From assembly GCA_963921795.1 (NCBI GenBank), contig OY997642.1, forward strand, positions 34,009,796 to 34,073,795: a stretch of 64,000 nt of DNA. The letters run 5' to 3'. The translations under genes and the position numbers were made by a program. The first letter of the stretch is position 1, and every line of letters starts with the position of its first letter. A model generated the notes under the pieces. The model was not told the origin of the DNA and searched no databases. It saw nothing but the letters and a program-made list of their open reading frames with translations. Below are positions 13,245-25,339 of the stretch, in pieces. This DNA is from Nannobrachium achirus (taxonomy: Eukaryota; Chordata; Actinopteri; Myctophiformes; Myctophidae).

Positions 13245-13590
13245 CAGAACTATGCCCCTGCTGCTCATACCTGACCAACTACTTCTCCAAAGTGAGTGAC
13301 TGTGTGACACCCACAGCCACAATACTAGAGGGAGTGAAAGCGATCTGGTTCTACCGACATATTCAACATACTCTGCCACCAAAATGTGGAATGCCCTGAC
13401 ACCATCCACTAAAAAAATGACTGGTGTCTTTCAAAACTGGCCTGAACATTCTGTCAGGAGACCACAAGGGGAGAAAAATGCAGTTTCCCATAAAAAGGAG
13501 GTGTCATTCACTGCTGATGTTTTTCCTTTTTATCCTTTGTACATACCGGTATGTTATGTATTTTTGGTGACATTGAATTGAATACATGTA
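13245..13590 (+). pseudogene. L2/CR1/Rex-group LINE, C-terminal reverse transcriptase fragment
   Basis: In one frame 13268-13303 reads YLTNYFSKVSDC. In the next frame, from 13312, it reads HNTRGS and then, near 13381, ATKMWNAL. These are hallmarks of the region after the polymerase domain in L2/CR1-like LINEs. The switch of frame between them shows decay. The end carries a TTGAATTGAATAC tail typical of LINE 3' ends. The rest of the element is missing, as with 5'-truncated copies. Confidence 0.7.
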
Positions 13591-14363
13591 CCGGTATGAC
13601 CACAATGGAAACAAGTCTCAAGGACTCTTTGTGTTATCCTTTTAGTCTTAATGTCTGTTTCCATTTTTGACTATATAAAGTACAGTATTCAAGCAGTCAA
13701 AAAACATTGTAAGAAGAAGGCTAGGACGTTTTTGCATGGCCCTTTATGTTATCACAATATTGGAGAAACAAGTGCATATCATCCAGGGGTTTGATAATCT
13801 AGAAACAACCTACATTGAGGAGCAATAACCCTGCATTTAGAAAGAAATGCTGTGACATTTTAAGTGTCTGCTCAGAGTCGAGGCACAGAACAAATGAATA
13901 AAGGTGCAATTTTAGGTGCAACTTTGGGCGAGAGACGTGAGGAAAGTGTCCAATCGTACAAAGATGGATTGGAGCAATTGAAGCTGAAGAAGTCTCACAG
14001 AGACACTAGAGTAGACTATCAGAATGAGAATGTGATAATTGATGATGGATAATGTACTGTATATCATAGATAACAGACAAAGCACAATGGAGAGTGCAGG
14101 AGAGAGTAGAACACACTCCATAGAGTAGATTCAGAGAAAGAGGCTTAAAATGAGGAGGGGGTTGCAAGAAAAGCCACTGCTGAATGGAGTCAAGTTATGG
14201 GATAAACATTGCTATAGCTAAAGCCTTGTCCTTTGTCTGTTCTTGCAGGTCTGTAAAGCTGAGAGCTCAATATTGGACAAATGCAATAATAAATCCTGCC
14301 ATATCTTTTGCTTGCATGACACAGGCTGAATGTGGGTACTTTTTCATTAATGGAGCTTTGTTC

Positions 14364-14369
<6 letters not shown>
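13591..14369. other. Non-coding sequence, nothing recognised
   Basis: No gene or repeat structure seen up to the poly-G run. Confidence 0.5.

Positions 14370-14395
<26 letters not shown>
14370..14395. repeat. Poly-G run
   Basis: Uninterrupted G run, able to form a quadruplex. Its exact length may be unreliable. Confidence 0.9.
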
Positions 14396-14794
14396 TTAGT
14401 TATTCCTAATTGCGACCGTCAGGTCGCAGTTACTATCAAAACCTACACCGGCTGTCTGTCACGTCACGTCGCGTGACTCGCGTCACACTTTTCCCCTACT
14501 CATATCTCCTCCACCGTTGCCCCTATCCATGCCAAACTTTGCACACACCCCTCATTTCTCACATGCCCCACTTCTAGCGCCACCATGAGGCCGATTCTTG
14601 CAAGACACATTTTTGGACCGCTACACAGCATCTCTACAGTCATGTCATCAAAATGCACCTGTCCCATCTAGCTCCACCTTCTGGCCGATTTTTGAAAAAC
14701 ATATTTTCGACACTCCTCCAACAGATTTTGCCCTATAATCACTTAAAGCGGTACACAGTATCTCTACAGTCATGTCATCAACATGGATCTGTCC

Positions 14795-15266
14795 TAGTCT
14801 GGTTCCAGACCATAGAACCCGCCCACTCTCAGAGTGGACTCTTTCTCTGGTCTGGATCTGGGTACATGAAACGGCCGTTCCCTCTCCAAAATTGTGGCTC
14901 CTCTAATGAGCGCGGGGGGTGGGGGTGGGTCTAACGAATATCCAATCCACGCAGCAGTTGAAACGATTCAAACGAAGTTCACACACCAGGCAGACACACA
15001 CGCGCACGCGCTGATTTCACCAAGCTGTTAATGTTGATTACATGTTTCTGGTCGCAGTTCTGTGTGGAAGCAGTCACTGGCACAGACAGAGACGCACACA
15101 CAAACACACACACACGCCGCGACCGTGCGTCGCGATCACCATGCGTCACGATCACTCGCGCGCGGCAGCACACGTGCAGGCTCACACAAAAGTCCCTCCC
15201 CAAGAAATCGTTCAGAATAGGGCACAATTTCAGACTAAAGCGTGAGCTGAGTCTGAAATCAGGCTA
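14795..15266. mobile_element. hAT-like element inside Helitron-like copy A
   Basis: GATCTGTCC occurs on both sides (14786-14794 and 15267-15275), and the family text of the host resumes after it. Ends read TAGTCTGGTTCCAGAC and, on the other strand, TAGCCTGATTTCAGAC. The repeated bases allow an 8- or 9-bp duplication, so the last base of the element is uncertain. No coding. Confidence 0.7.
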
Positions 15267-15281
15267 GATCTGTCCCATAAG

Positions 15282-15400
15282 GGGAAATCGCGCTCTTTCG
15301 AACGACCATCATTTCGACCGGAGGGTTAGCGACTCACTCCGCGGAGGTTAGGGTTAGAGTGAGGGTTAGAGTCGGGTGTCGAAAAGATGACATGTAGTAA
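15282..15400 (+). repeat. TTTCGAACGACC repeat with TTAGGG-like tract
   Basis: Reads CTCTTTCGAACGACCATCAT and then GGAGGTTAGGGTTAGAGTGAG. The same text occurs on the opposite strand at 21045-21170. It is a dispersed repeat of unknown class. Confidence 0.6.
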
Positions 15401-15511
15401 CAGCGACACGCTTCCTTCCCATATTACCTCCTGATTGGCTATGATTGCCTTCCAAAGTTTTTGTATGCGACCTAACGGTCGCTTATCTCCCGATTTAGGG
15501 ATTCTTACTGG

Positions 15512-16542
15512 TCCTAAATAAATACTGTAGTGCTTGATTTAGGCAAAGTTGTTACTAGCTATTTGACAATTCTTCCTTATATACTGTGTATATTGTCAAT
15601 TGATGTTAAATATTGGATACAGGTATTGTATATGCTGATGGCATTGATTTATGGCCCTGCAGTATTCCTGAGAGACAACCTCTGACGAAGGCATTAGAGA
15701 CATTGGCCATGTATTTCCGAATCACCTTGCAAGTGTAAAATAAATAATAACTAAAAATAATGTTTTTGTGGTTTGCCGAGGGCACCTGCACCAAGAAAAA
15801 TGTTTACAACAAAAGCCAGTTATTAGAGTGAGCATGTTGTCAACTGCACAACATAAATAAATAAAGATTTGAGATTACCTTGAAATTCATCAGACAAAGA
15901 CATAATTGCCAAAACAATCTCAGGTATGAATACAAATGTCTGTCACCTCTTCCTGTGGCTTTGCTGGTTGCACTGTAAACACCTTGTTTTCCAAGTCCTA
16001 CAGTAAATCCCTCCTGTCAAGTCTATCAGAATCATACGACCAGCATCTAACTCTAACGCTGTGTGAAAATCAACAACTGAACAGAACAGAACAATTCAAT
16101 CAATTAATATAGCCTGCCCTACAGGGACAGATTTTCTCTCATTTATGATAGTGTTACAATTCACACGGCCCTGTTCAAACCCCTCAATATGTCAAGTTAA
16201 TCAGCAGTTTATGCCATGAAAAGGAGGTATGCTGGTGCTTACCTCAGACAAATCGAGCCTGTTTGCATCGTTACCTTAGATTCTCACTTGTTTTGACACT
16301 TGAGGATTTCTACTGCCATAAACAAGATGATCCTTAGGCTTTTGTTTGCTACTGTAAAAGACTGACAATCTGCCTGATGTAATTGTTCATATAAATAGCC
16401 AGTTCCTGACAGCACTTGCTTGCCGTGACAGCCACATTGCATCAAGATCACACATGCAATCAAGATTTCCGTCCACTGAAGTGTCTCTTAGAATGCTAAT
16501 TTGAAAGGTAGATATGTTGGAGTAGTTTATTTTAGGGTAGGG
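15512..16542. other. Non-coding sequence, nothing recognised
   Basis: AT-rich, no gene or repeat structure seen. Confidence 0.5.
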
Positions 16543-16924
16543 CAGGGGTCTTCAACAGCTGGTCAGGGACCCCTAGGGGGTCCTCAGAGTTACTGCAGGG
16601 GGTCCTTCAAATATTTGTGTGATAGAAACCTTTTTTCTCCTTTTTTGATATTAACCAATTGAACCCTAACCCAAAATAGCTGATCTACAAGCTCACAACA
16701 CAAAGAGGTTTGGTGTAGAGGGGTAAAAAGAGCACACTAAGTACAGAGTAAAAGGTCAAGTCTATTAAGTATTGACGGTTCAAGTGGTAACACAAATTGA
16801 CATGAATTCAAAATATACTGATGATTATGCTGTCAAACGATGAAACTATATGGAATCTGGGCGTCCCTGCTTCATCTCTCTCTCAACTAAGGGGTCCTTG
16901 GCCTGAAAACGTTGAAGACCCCTG
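16543..16924 (+). mobile_element. hAT-like element, CAGGGGTCTTCAAC family, copy 1
   Basis: Ends read CAGGGGTCTTCAACAGC and GTTGAAGACCCCTG, near-perfect inverted repeats. Flanks do not match (GGGTAGGG against TGGCAAAT). The right edge runs straight into mid-element Helitron-like sequence, so that side was probably rearranged after insertion. The better copy is at 33677-34036. Confidence 0.8.
16671..16705. repeat. AGATCTACAAG hairpin module, left arm only
   Basis: AAAATAGCTGATCTACAAGC then TCACAAC is followed by sequence that has no right arm. Confidence 0.6.
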
Positions 16925-17846
16925 TGGCAAATTCGGCACACGCGTTCCCCACCGCGGCGGGTAGTGCAGTGCCCGGCCTCGACCCGACCCGATACGTGAT
17001 TTTCCGGAACCAGCGCGAAAGGTTCGGCTCTGTTTGCGGAGCTGATGTCTGACATCAGGGTTTTCCTGAACCGGCACTGTGTCTGCAGGGATCTCCATAT
17101 TTGGGTATAAAATAGACGCAGACAGACAGATACAGATATCTCCATATATGGGCATAAATGGACACCGGCAAACAGATGGTCAAAACGGGTCCTATGACAA
17201 CAGGTATAATGAGGTTTGCATTACAAAGACTTTGGCACGCGCGTTCCCCACCGCAGCAGGGAGTGCAGTGCCCGGCCTCGACCCGACCCGATACATGGTT
17301 CTCCGGAACCGGCGCGAAAGGGTCGGAATCTCCGTATGCGGAGCTGATGTCTGACATCAGTGTTTTCCGGAACCGGCACTGCGTCTGCAGAGATATCTCC
17401 ATATATACTGTAGGCATAAATGGACACAGGCAAACAGATGGTCAAAACGGGTCCTATGACAACAGGTATAATGGGGTTAAAGGGTGGGGCATTCATTCCC
17501 TATCTCATCTTCATAAAAGGCTCTGACATCACGTACGCCACATGAATCAACACAAAATCTCTGTGAGTATGTATGTGTAATCCGCGTATCTCGAGAACCG
17601 TTCGTCCCACCGGCTTCAAATTCGGCATGCGCGTTCCCCGCCGCAGCAGGGAGTGCATCGACCCGATACGCGCTTCTCCGGAACCGGCGCGAAAGGTTCG
17701 GAATCTCATTGTTTTCCGGAACCGGCACTGTGTCTGCAGAGATATCTCCATAAATGGGCATAAATGGACAACAGGTACAATGGGTTTTGCACTAAAGGGC
17801 GGAGCATTCATTCCCTATTTACACGCCCCCGACTAGAAGCTTCTAG
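16925..17846 (+). mobile_element. Helitron-like element with internal tandem copies, GGCTTCAGATTCGG family, copy 1
   Basis: The text GCGTTCCCC plus downstream sequence recurs at 16942, 17241 and 17631 (spacings 299 and 390 bp). Each repeat includes GAGCTGATGTCTGACATCA or its remnant and the phrase ATATCTCCATA. The 3' end is CTAGAAGCTTCTAG followed by T (17833-17847), giving a CTAG|T terminus. The 5' end is cut by the hAT junction. A longer relative lies at 26868-27903. Confidence 0.6.
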
Positions 17847-18043
17847 TTTTAACAATTTATATTTTATATTGTATTAATCACAGTTAAGGGTCAATTTGTT
17901 TCTTACTGATAGGGCTACTTCTGTGTAATGGAAAATGTAGATATTTTTATGTGGTGCGGTGTGGTGTTGTGTCGTAGTGTGGTGCTAAAGCAGCAGTCGA
18001 AAAGGGGCTTTAGTTACCCAATGTGGTATTCATGCATTGTGTT
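17847..18043. other. Non-coding, GTGTG-rich stretch
   Basis: Includes an irregular GTGGTGTTGTGTCGTAGTGT stretch. No feature assigned. Confidence 0.4.
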
Positions 18044-18117
18044 GGTGGTGCCTGGGATCAAACCCAGAATCCTTGTGTACCAATGACTAGTGCTCTACAT
18101 ACTGAGCTACCTGGACA
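18044..18117 (-). tRNA. tRNA-like sequence (pseudo-tRNA or SINE head)
   Basis: On the minus strand it reads TAGCTCAGTATGTAGAGC, a good A box with D-stem pairs GCTC/GAGC. Later comes CTGGGTTTGATCCCAG, a B-box-like T arm. The T loop is one base short and has T instead of the invariant C, and the acceptor stem does not pair cleanly. It is therefore a decayed tRNA gene or the head of a tRNA-derived SINE, not a working tRNA. Confidence 0.5.
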
Positions 18118-18445
18118 TGCATTTTGCATTTAATATCCTTTTTCCAAAAGTTTATAGGAAAAAAAACAGCTAATTTGTTGAGAAGGAGATGTGCTGTATT
18201 TCCACAGACACATCTAGAGCCTACTGCTCATCCTGCTGGCACAGGTATAGATAGATGGCACTTGACTAGTTTAATCTGAGCCATAGTCTTATGCATTTTG
18301 GAAAGTAAGGCATCCATAGGCTTTCAGCTCCTTTGCAGACAATCGGTGTGTGGGTGTGAGCTTCACAATCGCATCCTCGAACCAAAAGTGGTGGGGGCCC
18401 AAGGGGCCACAAGTCCTCAAGAGCCCTGGCAGCTCTGATAATCAC

Positions 18446-18645
18446 CTCCTTGAGCCGGAGAGCCATACAGTAGTTGGTTCCATTGCCTCTGAGCCCTCCT
18501 CTGCCTGCTGCCCTGCCGGTAGATCATCCACAGGGAATAGAGAAAACTCGTCCGGCTCTGAGGGGCCCAGTGACGGCATATCCACCTCCACTTCTTCCTC
18601 CCCCTGAGTCTCAAGGAAAGGGCATGGTCCCCTCTCCATGCCAGC
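18446..18645 (-). pseudogene. Exon-like acidic open frame, unidentified
   Basis: On the minus strand, CCTGTGTTCTCACAG looks like a splice acceptor. It is followed by about 66 open codons rich in Glu, Asp and Pro (for example EEEVEVDMPSLGPSEPDEF), ending at AAGGAG|GTGATT, a weak donor. A second frame just downstream reads LKEVIIRAARALEDLWPLG. It could be a retroelement gag-type remnant with a frameshift, or an exon of an unrelated gene. I do not recognise the protein. Confidence 0.25.
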
Positions 18646-20406
18646 CTGTGAGAACACAGGGGTAGAACCATACAGGGACCAGCCCCAGTCCTGCACATTT
18701 AGCCCCGTCTACCCTGGGAAAGAGGTCTTTTACCCTTACCTGAGATAATTAATTACATTGACAATATCCCTTTAACAGTGGCCATTTTGAAGAGTACACA
18801 TGTGAAGGTTATAACATTAACTGTTGACTGTTGGTGTGTGTTTCATTGTGTGTTACTGTGTCACTTAACTTAATGCTGGCACACAGAAACAGACAAATGA
18901 AACAATGAATGAACACGGCCAGCTCACGTATTAGGAGGGTATTACGAGTCACCGTAAAAAATAATGGGTGTTTTTAATGAATCTATCATGGTTAAAATGG
19001 AGTTTGAAGTTACAATGGGTGTGTATGGGGAGAGGCCCTGGAGGAGGAGGGCCTACATAAAATATCGAAATACTGAATCAAGCAAATGTTCAGGGTGTTC
19101 ATAAAAGCCTGATTAGTTTTTGAAAGTGAAATATCCCTTTAATACCAGAACAGAGGGGGCCTGGCATCCTCATTGCAAATTCTGCCCCCTCAGTTTATGT
19201 GTTATGTACATATTGTTTTACTATATAAAATTCATGTGTCCCTCGCCATCTTCCATCTGCCCCCTCACTCATACATTAAAAAATGACAGATTACACACAT
19301 TTACTGTCGATGAATAAATATACAGTATTGACAATTTGACATGTAGTACAATCAACAATTTATCCCCTTAATCCATTACAGAACCCATAACCTTCCCTCA
19401 TAAAATAAGATAAATCACAATAATAGGACTAAATCCATTATACCGTACAAGCTTTATATTTAGTTATCTCAACACATTTATTTATAAGACACCATGGAAC
19501 CAGATCTTACATTAGTAACAATAAGATTAAGCACATGACAAGTTCCAGTGATAACATTTTTCTTCGTTTCTATGCATACGGCATACAAACGCATTAACAG
19601 GGATTACATACAGACAGAATCAATGTATCACTGTAATCACATTATACAGCAAGTAATGTGCATTGTGCACAATGTGCAAATGCCAATAACAATCATTTTG
19701 ATTATGGAATATTTCATAATAATAATGATGGTGATGATGATGATGATAATAAATGGGGGAAAAAAGAAAACACAATATACTGATTTAAATATCTGGAGTG
19801 ATGTGTGTGCATGCACAGAAAACAAATGCTTAAGCAGAGTTACCCCCATTTTGACCCAGAAATATGGGTTACGATAATATGGATAAATAATGTCTGTGCT
19901 CCGTGCACCTTTTGACTGACACATCATCTATTTGGGTGCTCTTTCCCATAAGCAGGGACAGCATCTCTGCTATAGACATAAATTATATAGATAAGCAATA
20001 AACTAAATGTGTGCCTGTGAAAAGCAGGGAGGACGATCATGTGGGCTGTAAACACGAAAAGGAGCCCTCAAGTTTGATGAAAATGACATACTGGCTGTTT
20101 CCGTGGGGATTCGGGAAAGGGAGGAATTGATACCAGTGGTAAATGCCTTGGGAAACTGCTGTTGGCATAACAGCCGACAGGTTTGACAATTTCCGCTTTC
20201 ATGTGCTCATCTTTGTGTAATTGCTTCTCTCCTTCGCCCCACTAGCTGGAGGTTCCTACTCCCTACTGTAGCATGTCTATCGATCAGTCAATCCAGCACT
20301 TGGTCTCAAACAAGATATCTCACAAACTACAGGCTGCATTGCCATGGACCTTTCCATGTACCCTCATGCTCCCTGGGGGATGAATGAACCCTCTTTATTT
20401 TGGTGA
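18646..20406. other. Non-coding single-copy-like sequence
   Basis: No gene seen. A short (GAT)n run is at about 19725-19750, and AT-rich islands of the kind often conserved near developmental genes are present. Conservation cannot be judged here. Confidence 0.45.
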
Positions 20407-20414
20407 CCCTACAG

Positions 20415-20912
20415 CAGGGTTCCCCAATTAGTTTTCCCCAAGGGCCGAATTATGTCTAGGGTACCAAGCCGAGGGCCACAGCATTGCAGGGGACGACGAC
20501 GGTGGCGTTCCCGCTACTCCAGCGACAGTTCAGATATCGTCGTTGTCGGGTGAAAATCTTGTATGTCCAAAACCGTTCGTTTTGCATTTATCATTTTTAA
20601 AAATGATTTAAACTAGTGAAAACAGCCAATCTACAAGCACACACCGCCTCGCACCGCGAGGCGTCGTGTGCTTGTAGATCTGTTATTTTCACTACTTTTG
20701 TGAGACGGCCTTGAATGATGAAGCAGGGCTTTACTTTGCGAAAGAACGTACACATTTGGAGATACGAGGTTTCCACCTGACAACAACGATATACTAGTGT
20801 TGTTGCTGCTCTAAGTGCTCTTATACCACCATTATTACTGGGGTTGGTGGGGGCCAGACAGTAGCCCCCGCGGGCCGCAAATGGCCCACGGGCCGCCTAT
20901 TGGGGAACCCTG
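20415..20912 (+). mobile_element. Non-autonomous hAT-like element, CAGGGTTCCCC family, copy 2
   Basis: Ends CAGGGTTCCCCAATTAG and CTATTGGGGAACCCTG are flanked by an exact CCCTACAG duplication (20407-20414 and 20913-20920). It is longer than copy 1 at 4085 because it keeps the GGGCCGCAAATGGCCCAC stretch near the right end. The hairpin module sits at the same internal place as in copy 1. Confidence 0.92.
20613..20692. repeat. AGATCTACAAG hairpin module, intact
   Basis: Left arm TAGTGAAAACAGCCAATCTAC and right arm GTAGATCTGTTATTTTCACTA surround the GC tip GCCTCGC-ACC-GCGAGGC. A few arm bases have drifted compared with copy 1. Confidence 0.85.
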
Positions 20913-21004
20913 CCCTACAGTATGCCTTTTGTAAATGGACTGCGTTTATATAGCGATTTGGAAAAAATAAAAATGTGTTCCACATATTGGTCCGATCGGT
21001 GGTG

Positions 21005-21172
21005 TGACGTAGGTTATATAGAAAGGGAGCGTTTCGCTGTTTCTATGTGTCATCTTTTCGAAACCCAAACCTAACCCTTACCCTAACCCTAACCTCCGTG
21101 GGGTGAGTCGCTAACCCTCCCGACGCTCCATTGTCGAAATGATGGTTGTTCGAAAGAGCGGGATTTCACCAT
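21005..21172 (-). repeat. TTTCGAACGACC repeat, inverted copy with telomere-like tract
   Basis: Contains CCTAACCCTTACCCTAACCC then TAACCTCC (about 21070-21105), and TGATGGTTGTTCGAAAGAGC (21142). It is the reverse of the repeat at 15282-15400. Confidence 0.6.
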
Positions 21173-21715
21173 AAAGAAAATGAATGGCAAGATGACCTGT
21201 AGCATAAGACACTCTATAAATCTGGGACATGTCACATAATTAATGTTCTACCATTTTAAAGATCAAAATTTTGATTACATTAGACGAGACGACACTAAAA
21301 TTAATTTTGACCTGCCATGTCCACTTAAACAGTGATGAAAGTGAAGGTTAATAACAATAATGTAAGCTATGTTATGAAATAGAACACCATAATTGGAGGG
21401 CTAAGCAGGGCCCCCTTGCTGGGGAGGGCCCTGCTGGCGTGGTCACATCCTCTGCACCTCCTAGATCAGTGGTTCTCAAACCTTTTAATGTCAAGGACCC
21501 CCAAATTGACACTTATTACCCCGCAGACGCCCATTTGAAAAGATATGCCAGGGACCCCCATAAGAGGAGATTTTTACGGCTCTAGCAGATTCTGAATCAT
21601 TTTCATTTCAATTAACCCCAGTTTGAGATGCATTTTTAGGCTACAGATGCCCATTTAATGGTATTTCTATCCCTCTGAGACCCCAATTTATATCGTAAAA
21701 TCAATGTTAATTTAA

Positions 21716-22111
21716 AGGTGATACACCATGAAATTTCACTTTTCCTATTTTAAAACCTTTTTTTGGGGTCCCACTAGCACCTTCTATCCTCACAAAGTCC
21801 CATTTCTGACCGTTGTGTCTTTCTCTGGTTTTGAGAAGGCGAAGGTTAAAAGTATCCTACGGGTTCTCAAAACAGGCTGTCCAGATTTGCTGCCGATTGT
21901 GACGTCATCTGCCGATTGTGACGGGGGGGGGGGGGGGGGGCGCAGTTCAGGCCAAAGGTGGTACTGCAGCTGAAAATGCTCTGAGAGCCATTCAAAAATG
22001 AGAGAGGCTCTCTATTTAGGAGTGGTAATTTAGCCTCAAACCTTTTGAAAAACGTTTTTGGGACATAAACAATATGACATAACTACTTTTTAAATGCATG
22101 GTGTATCACCT
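21716..22111. mobile_element. TTAA-flanked MITE (piggyBac-like)
   Basis: Terminal inverted repeats AGGTGATACACCATG and CATGGTGTATCACCT are flanked by TTAA on both sides (21712-21715 and 22112-22115). TTAA target use points to piggyBac-type transposase, though no transposase is present. It contains a poly-G run at 21923-21940. Confidence 0.8.
21923..21940. repeat. Poly-G run
   Basis: Uninterrupted G run inside the TTAA element. Confidence 0.9.
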
Positions 22112-22255
22112 TTAAGTCTGAGAGTGTACAAATGGAACCAAATGGACTCAGCCATCATGGACTCGTTAGGGTCCATTTGGACCCTGACGGGTCATTTAGC
22201 TGGGGTCTCCCTGGAACTCCCTCAAGGACCCACTTTGAGAACCAGTGTCCTAGAT

Positions 22256-23126
22256 TATTGGATGTGTGTGTTCAGTGTACTCAGCTGGATGTTCAACTTA
22301 ATGTGAACCAGGTACATGTTCTTATAAGTACAGAACAGAACTTCCTCTGGGAACATGAAGATTGGAGCTGGGTCCCTGAACAGGACTGTCAGCCCCAGGC
22401 CCAGGGGGGCCAAAGGTCAGAGGGGGCCCCCTTGAAATATGGAGCCCCTGTTCCAGACCCCGACTCTTAATTTCAGAAGCTGATGGGAAAAAAAGACCCC
22501 ACATTATGAACGGACAAAGTATGCTTGTATGCTTATGCCAGAGCAACAACGGGCGCCTTGAATGAGCCCAAAGTCTCATTCAAGTTAGAAAATACATTTT
22601 CTGTTCAGGGACACAGCAATCAGAAGAATCGACCCTGCTCACAAAGTTGTTTTTTTTCTTCTGTCCTTTCTGGTTGCCCAAGGCCTCTGGGCCTTCTATG
22701 GCACATGGCAGGTCATTACCATAAGTCATTCTGTATACTGCAGAACAACTGGTTGTTGATTGCACATGGCTGGTCAATACAGCATTAAAATCATGTTGTA
22801 TAAGCCTACAGTATAAGCCTATAGTACTCTGTGGCAAGTTTGCAGATTACACATCTTGTTGTGTATCACCTTCAGTCTGTTGTCAAGAATGACTGGTGAT
22901 AACAGTGTCTCCTACCCAATTATGCTTCTCAAATTATTTTCTTAATATTTGAGGACGACCCTTCAGAGGTAAGCTATTAGTTAAGAGAATAGTATTTCTG
23001 TGGCCAGAACACTATTGGCAGAATGGACTGGTGCTTTATGAATAATGTGTCCTATAATAGAAGGATTCAACGTCACATCAGCTAATTGGCTTCTGGCAAA
23101 TGTAAATTTTCACACAGGGGGGCCTT
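22256..23126. other. Non-coding sequence, nothing recognised
   Basis: No gene or repeat structure seen. Near 22390-22440 there is a GGGGGCC-rich patch. Confidence 0.45.
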
Positions 23127-23134
23127 TATCAGGG

Positions 23135-23528
23135 CAGTGGTTCTCAAGCTGTGGGTTGGGACCCCCAGGGGGGTCCCCAAATTATTTTGGGTGTCCCCAG
23201 ATGATTAACCTAATGTAAAATATTGTTTCTTCACTCAACAGTAAACAAACCATAACGTTTAATTGTATAGAGGGTATCTGCACATTTTTAAAGTGACAAT
23301 TTAAGGACTTTTTAATACCGCTAAAATTACAAATTAAATATTGGTCAAATTGTCAAATTGTGAAAATAGCCGTGCGTTGCGAGGCGTTGTGAGCATGTAG
23401 ATCTGCTATTTTCACAATAGAACCGTATTATACAAAATGTAATGCCTCAACTCTTAGTGCTTGTCAGGGTGGGGGGTCCCCAGGTCATTATTTTGGGGGT
23501 CACAGCCGGAAAAGATTGAGAACCCCTG
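23135..23528 (+). mobile_element. hAT-like element, CAGTGGTTCTCAACC family, uninterrupted copy
   Basis: Ends read CAGTGGTTCTCAAGCTGTGG and GGAAAAGATTGAGAACCCCTG. It aligns in order with both halves of the element at 5765-10610, and so gives the pre-insertion structure of that copy. No 8-bp duplication is visible at its flanks. Confidence 0.82.
23356..23421. repeat. AGATCTACAAG hairpin module, left arm shortened
   Basis: Outer arms ATTGTGAAAATAGC and GCTATTTTCACAATA pair perfectly. The left inner part GCAGATCTACAAGC is missing, while the right keeps GTAGATCTGC and the GCGAGGCGTTGTGAGC tip. Confidence 0.75.
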
Positions 23529-25108
<1,580 letters not shown>

Positions 25109-25277
25109 TGTCTGCCCGTCTGTGTATCCATCCAAGGCATCATCCGACCATGCAATTGTGTCGCTGATCACCCAAGTACACTACAGTATGTATTGTGTTA
25201 AGTGGGAATTTGGTCGCACCAGCGGTTGTCTTGTCCAGAAAAATTCAAATCAGTCTGCAGAGGATGCACTGAATGCA

Positions 25278-25284
25278 GTGTGTG

Positions 25285-25336
<52 letters not shown>

Positions 25337-25339
25337 TGT
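25278..25339. repeat. (GTGC)n tetranucleotide repeat
   Basis: About fourteen units of GTGC, 170 bp after the TG array. Confidence 0.95.

Larger units (their letters stand above)
14409..15511 (+). mobile_element. Helitron-like element, GCGACC family, copy A
   Basis: Begins near a small hairpin (GCGACCGTCAGGTCGC). It contains family text such as CATCTGTCCC, CTACACAGCATCTCTACAGT and TAGCGCCACCATGAGGCCGA. It ends in TCCCGATTTAGGGA, TTCTTA, CTGG followed by T (15508-15512). The terminal hairpin plus CTRR|T is the Helitron 3' signature. The 5' TC start is not clear. A hAT sits inside it. Other copies are at 42194, 53088, 56100 and 59688. Confidence 0.6.
21467..22247 (+). mobile_element. hAT-like element (CAGTGGTTCTCAAACC family) with a nested MITE
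   Basis: The left end is CAGTGGTTCTCAAACCTTTT and the right end CACTTTGAGAACCAGTG, flanked by an exact TCCTAGAT duplication (21459-21466 and 22248-22255). The centre is occupied by a 396-bp TTAA-flanked element. No coding. Several short single-sided relatives lie in the window (29903, 35733, 53876). Confidence 0.88.

Noticed and set aside
13035-13274. Open frame just upstream of the LINE fragment
   Set aside because: Its sequence shows no polymerase motif. It is probably chance in a dispersed repeat, with only its end touching the LINE.
16535-16932. 8-bp target duplication for the hAT at 16543
   Set aside because: GGGTAGGG and TGGCAAAT do not match. The right flank is mid-element Helitron-like sequence, so the junction is rearranged.
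17055-17526. Overlapping frames of 90-122 codons on both strands
   Set aside because: They lie in tandem Helitron-like repeats. The same peptides recur because the DNA does.
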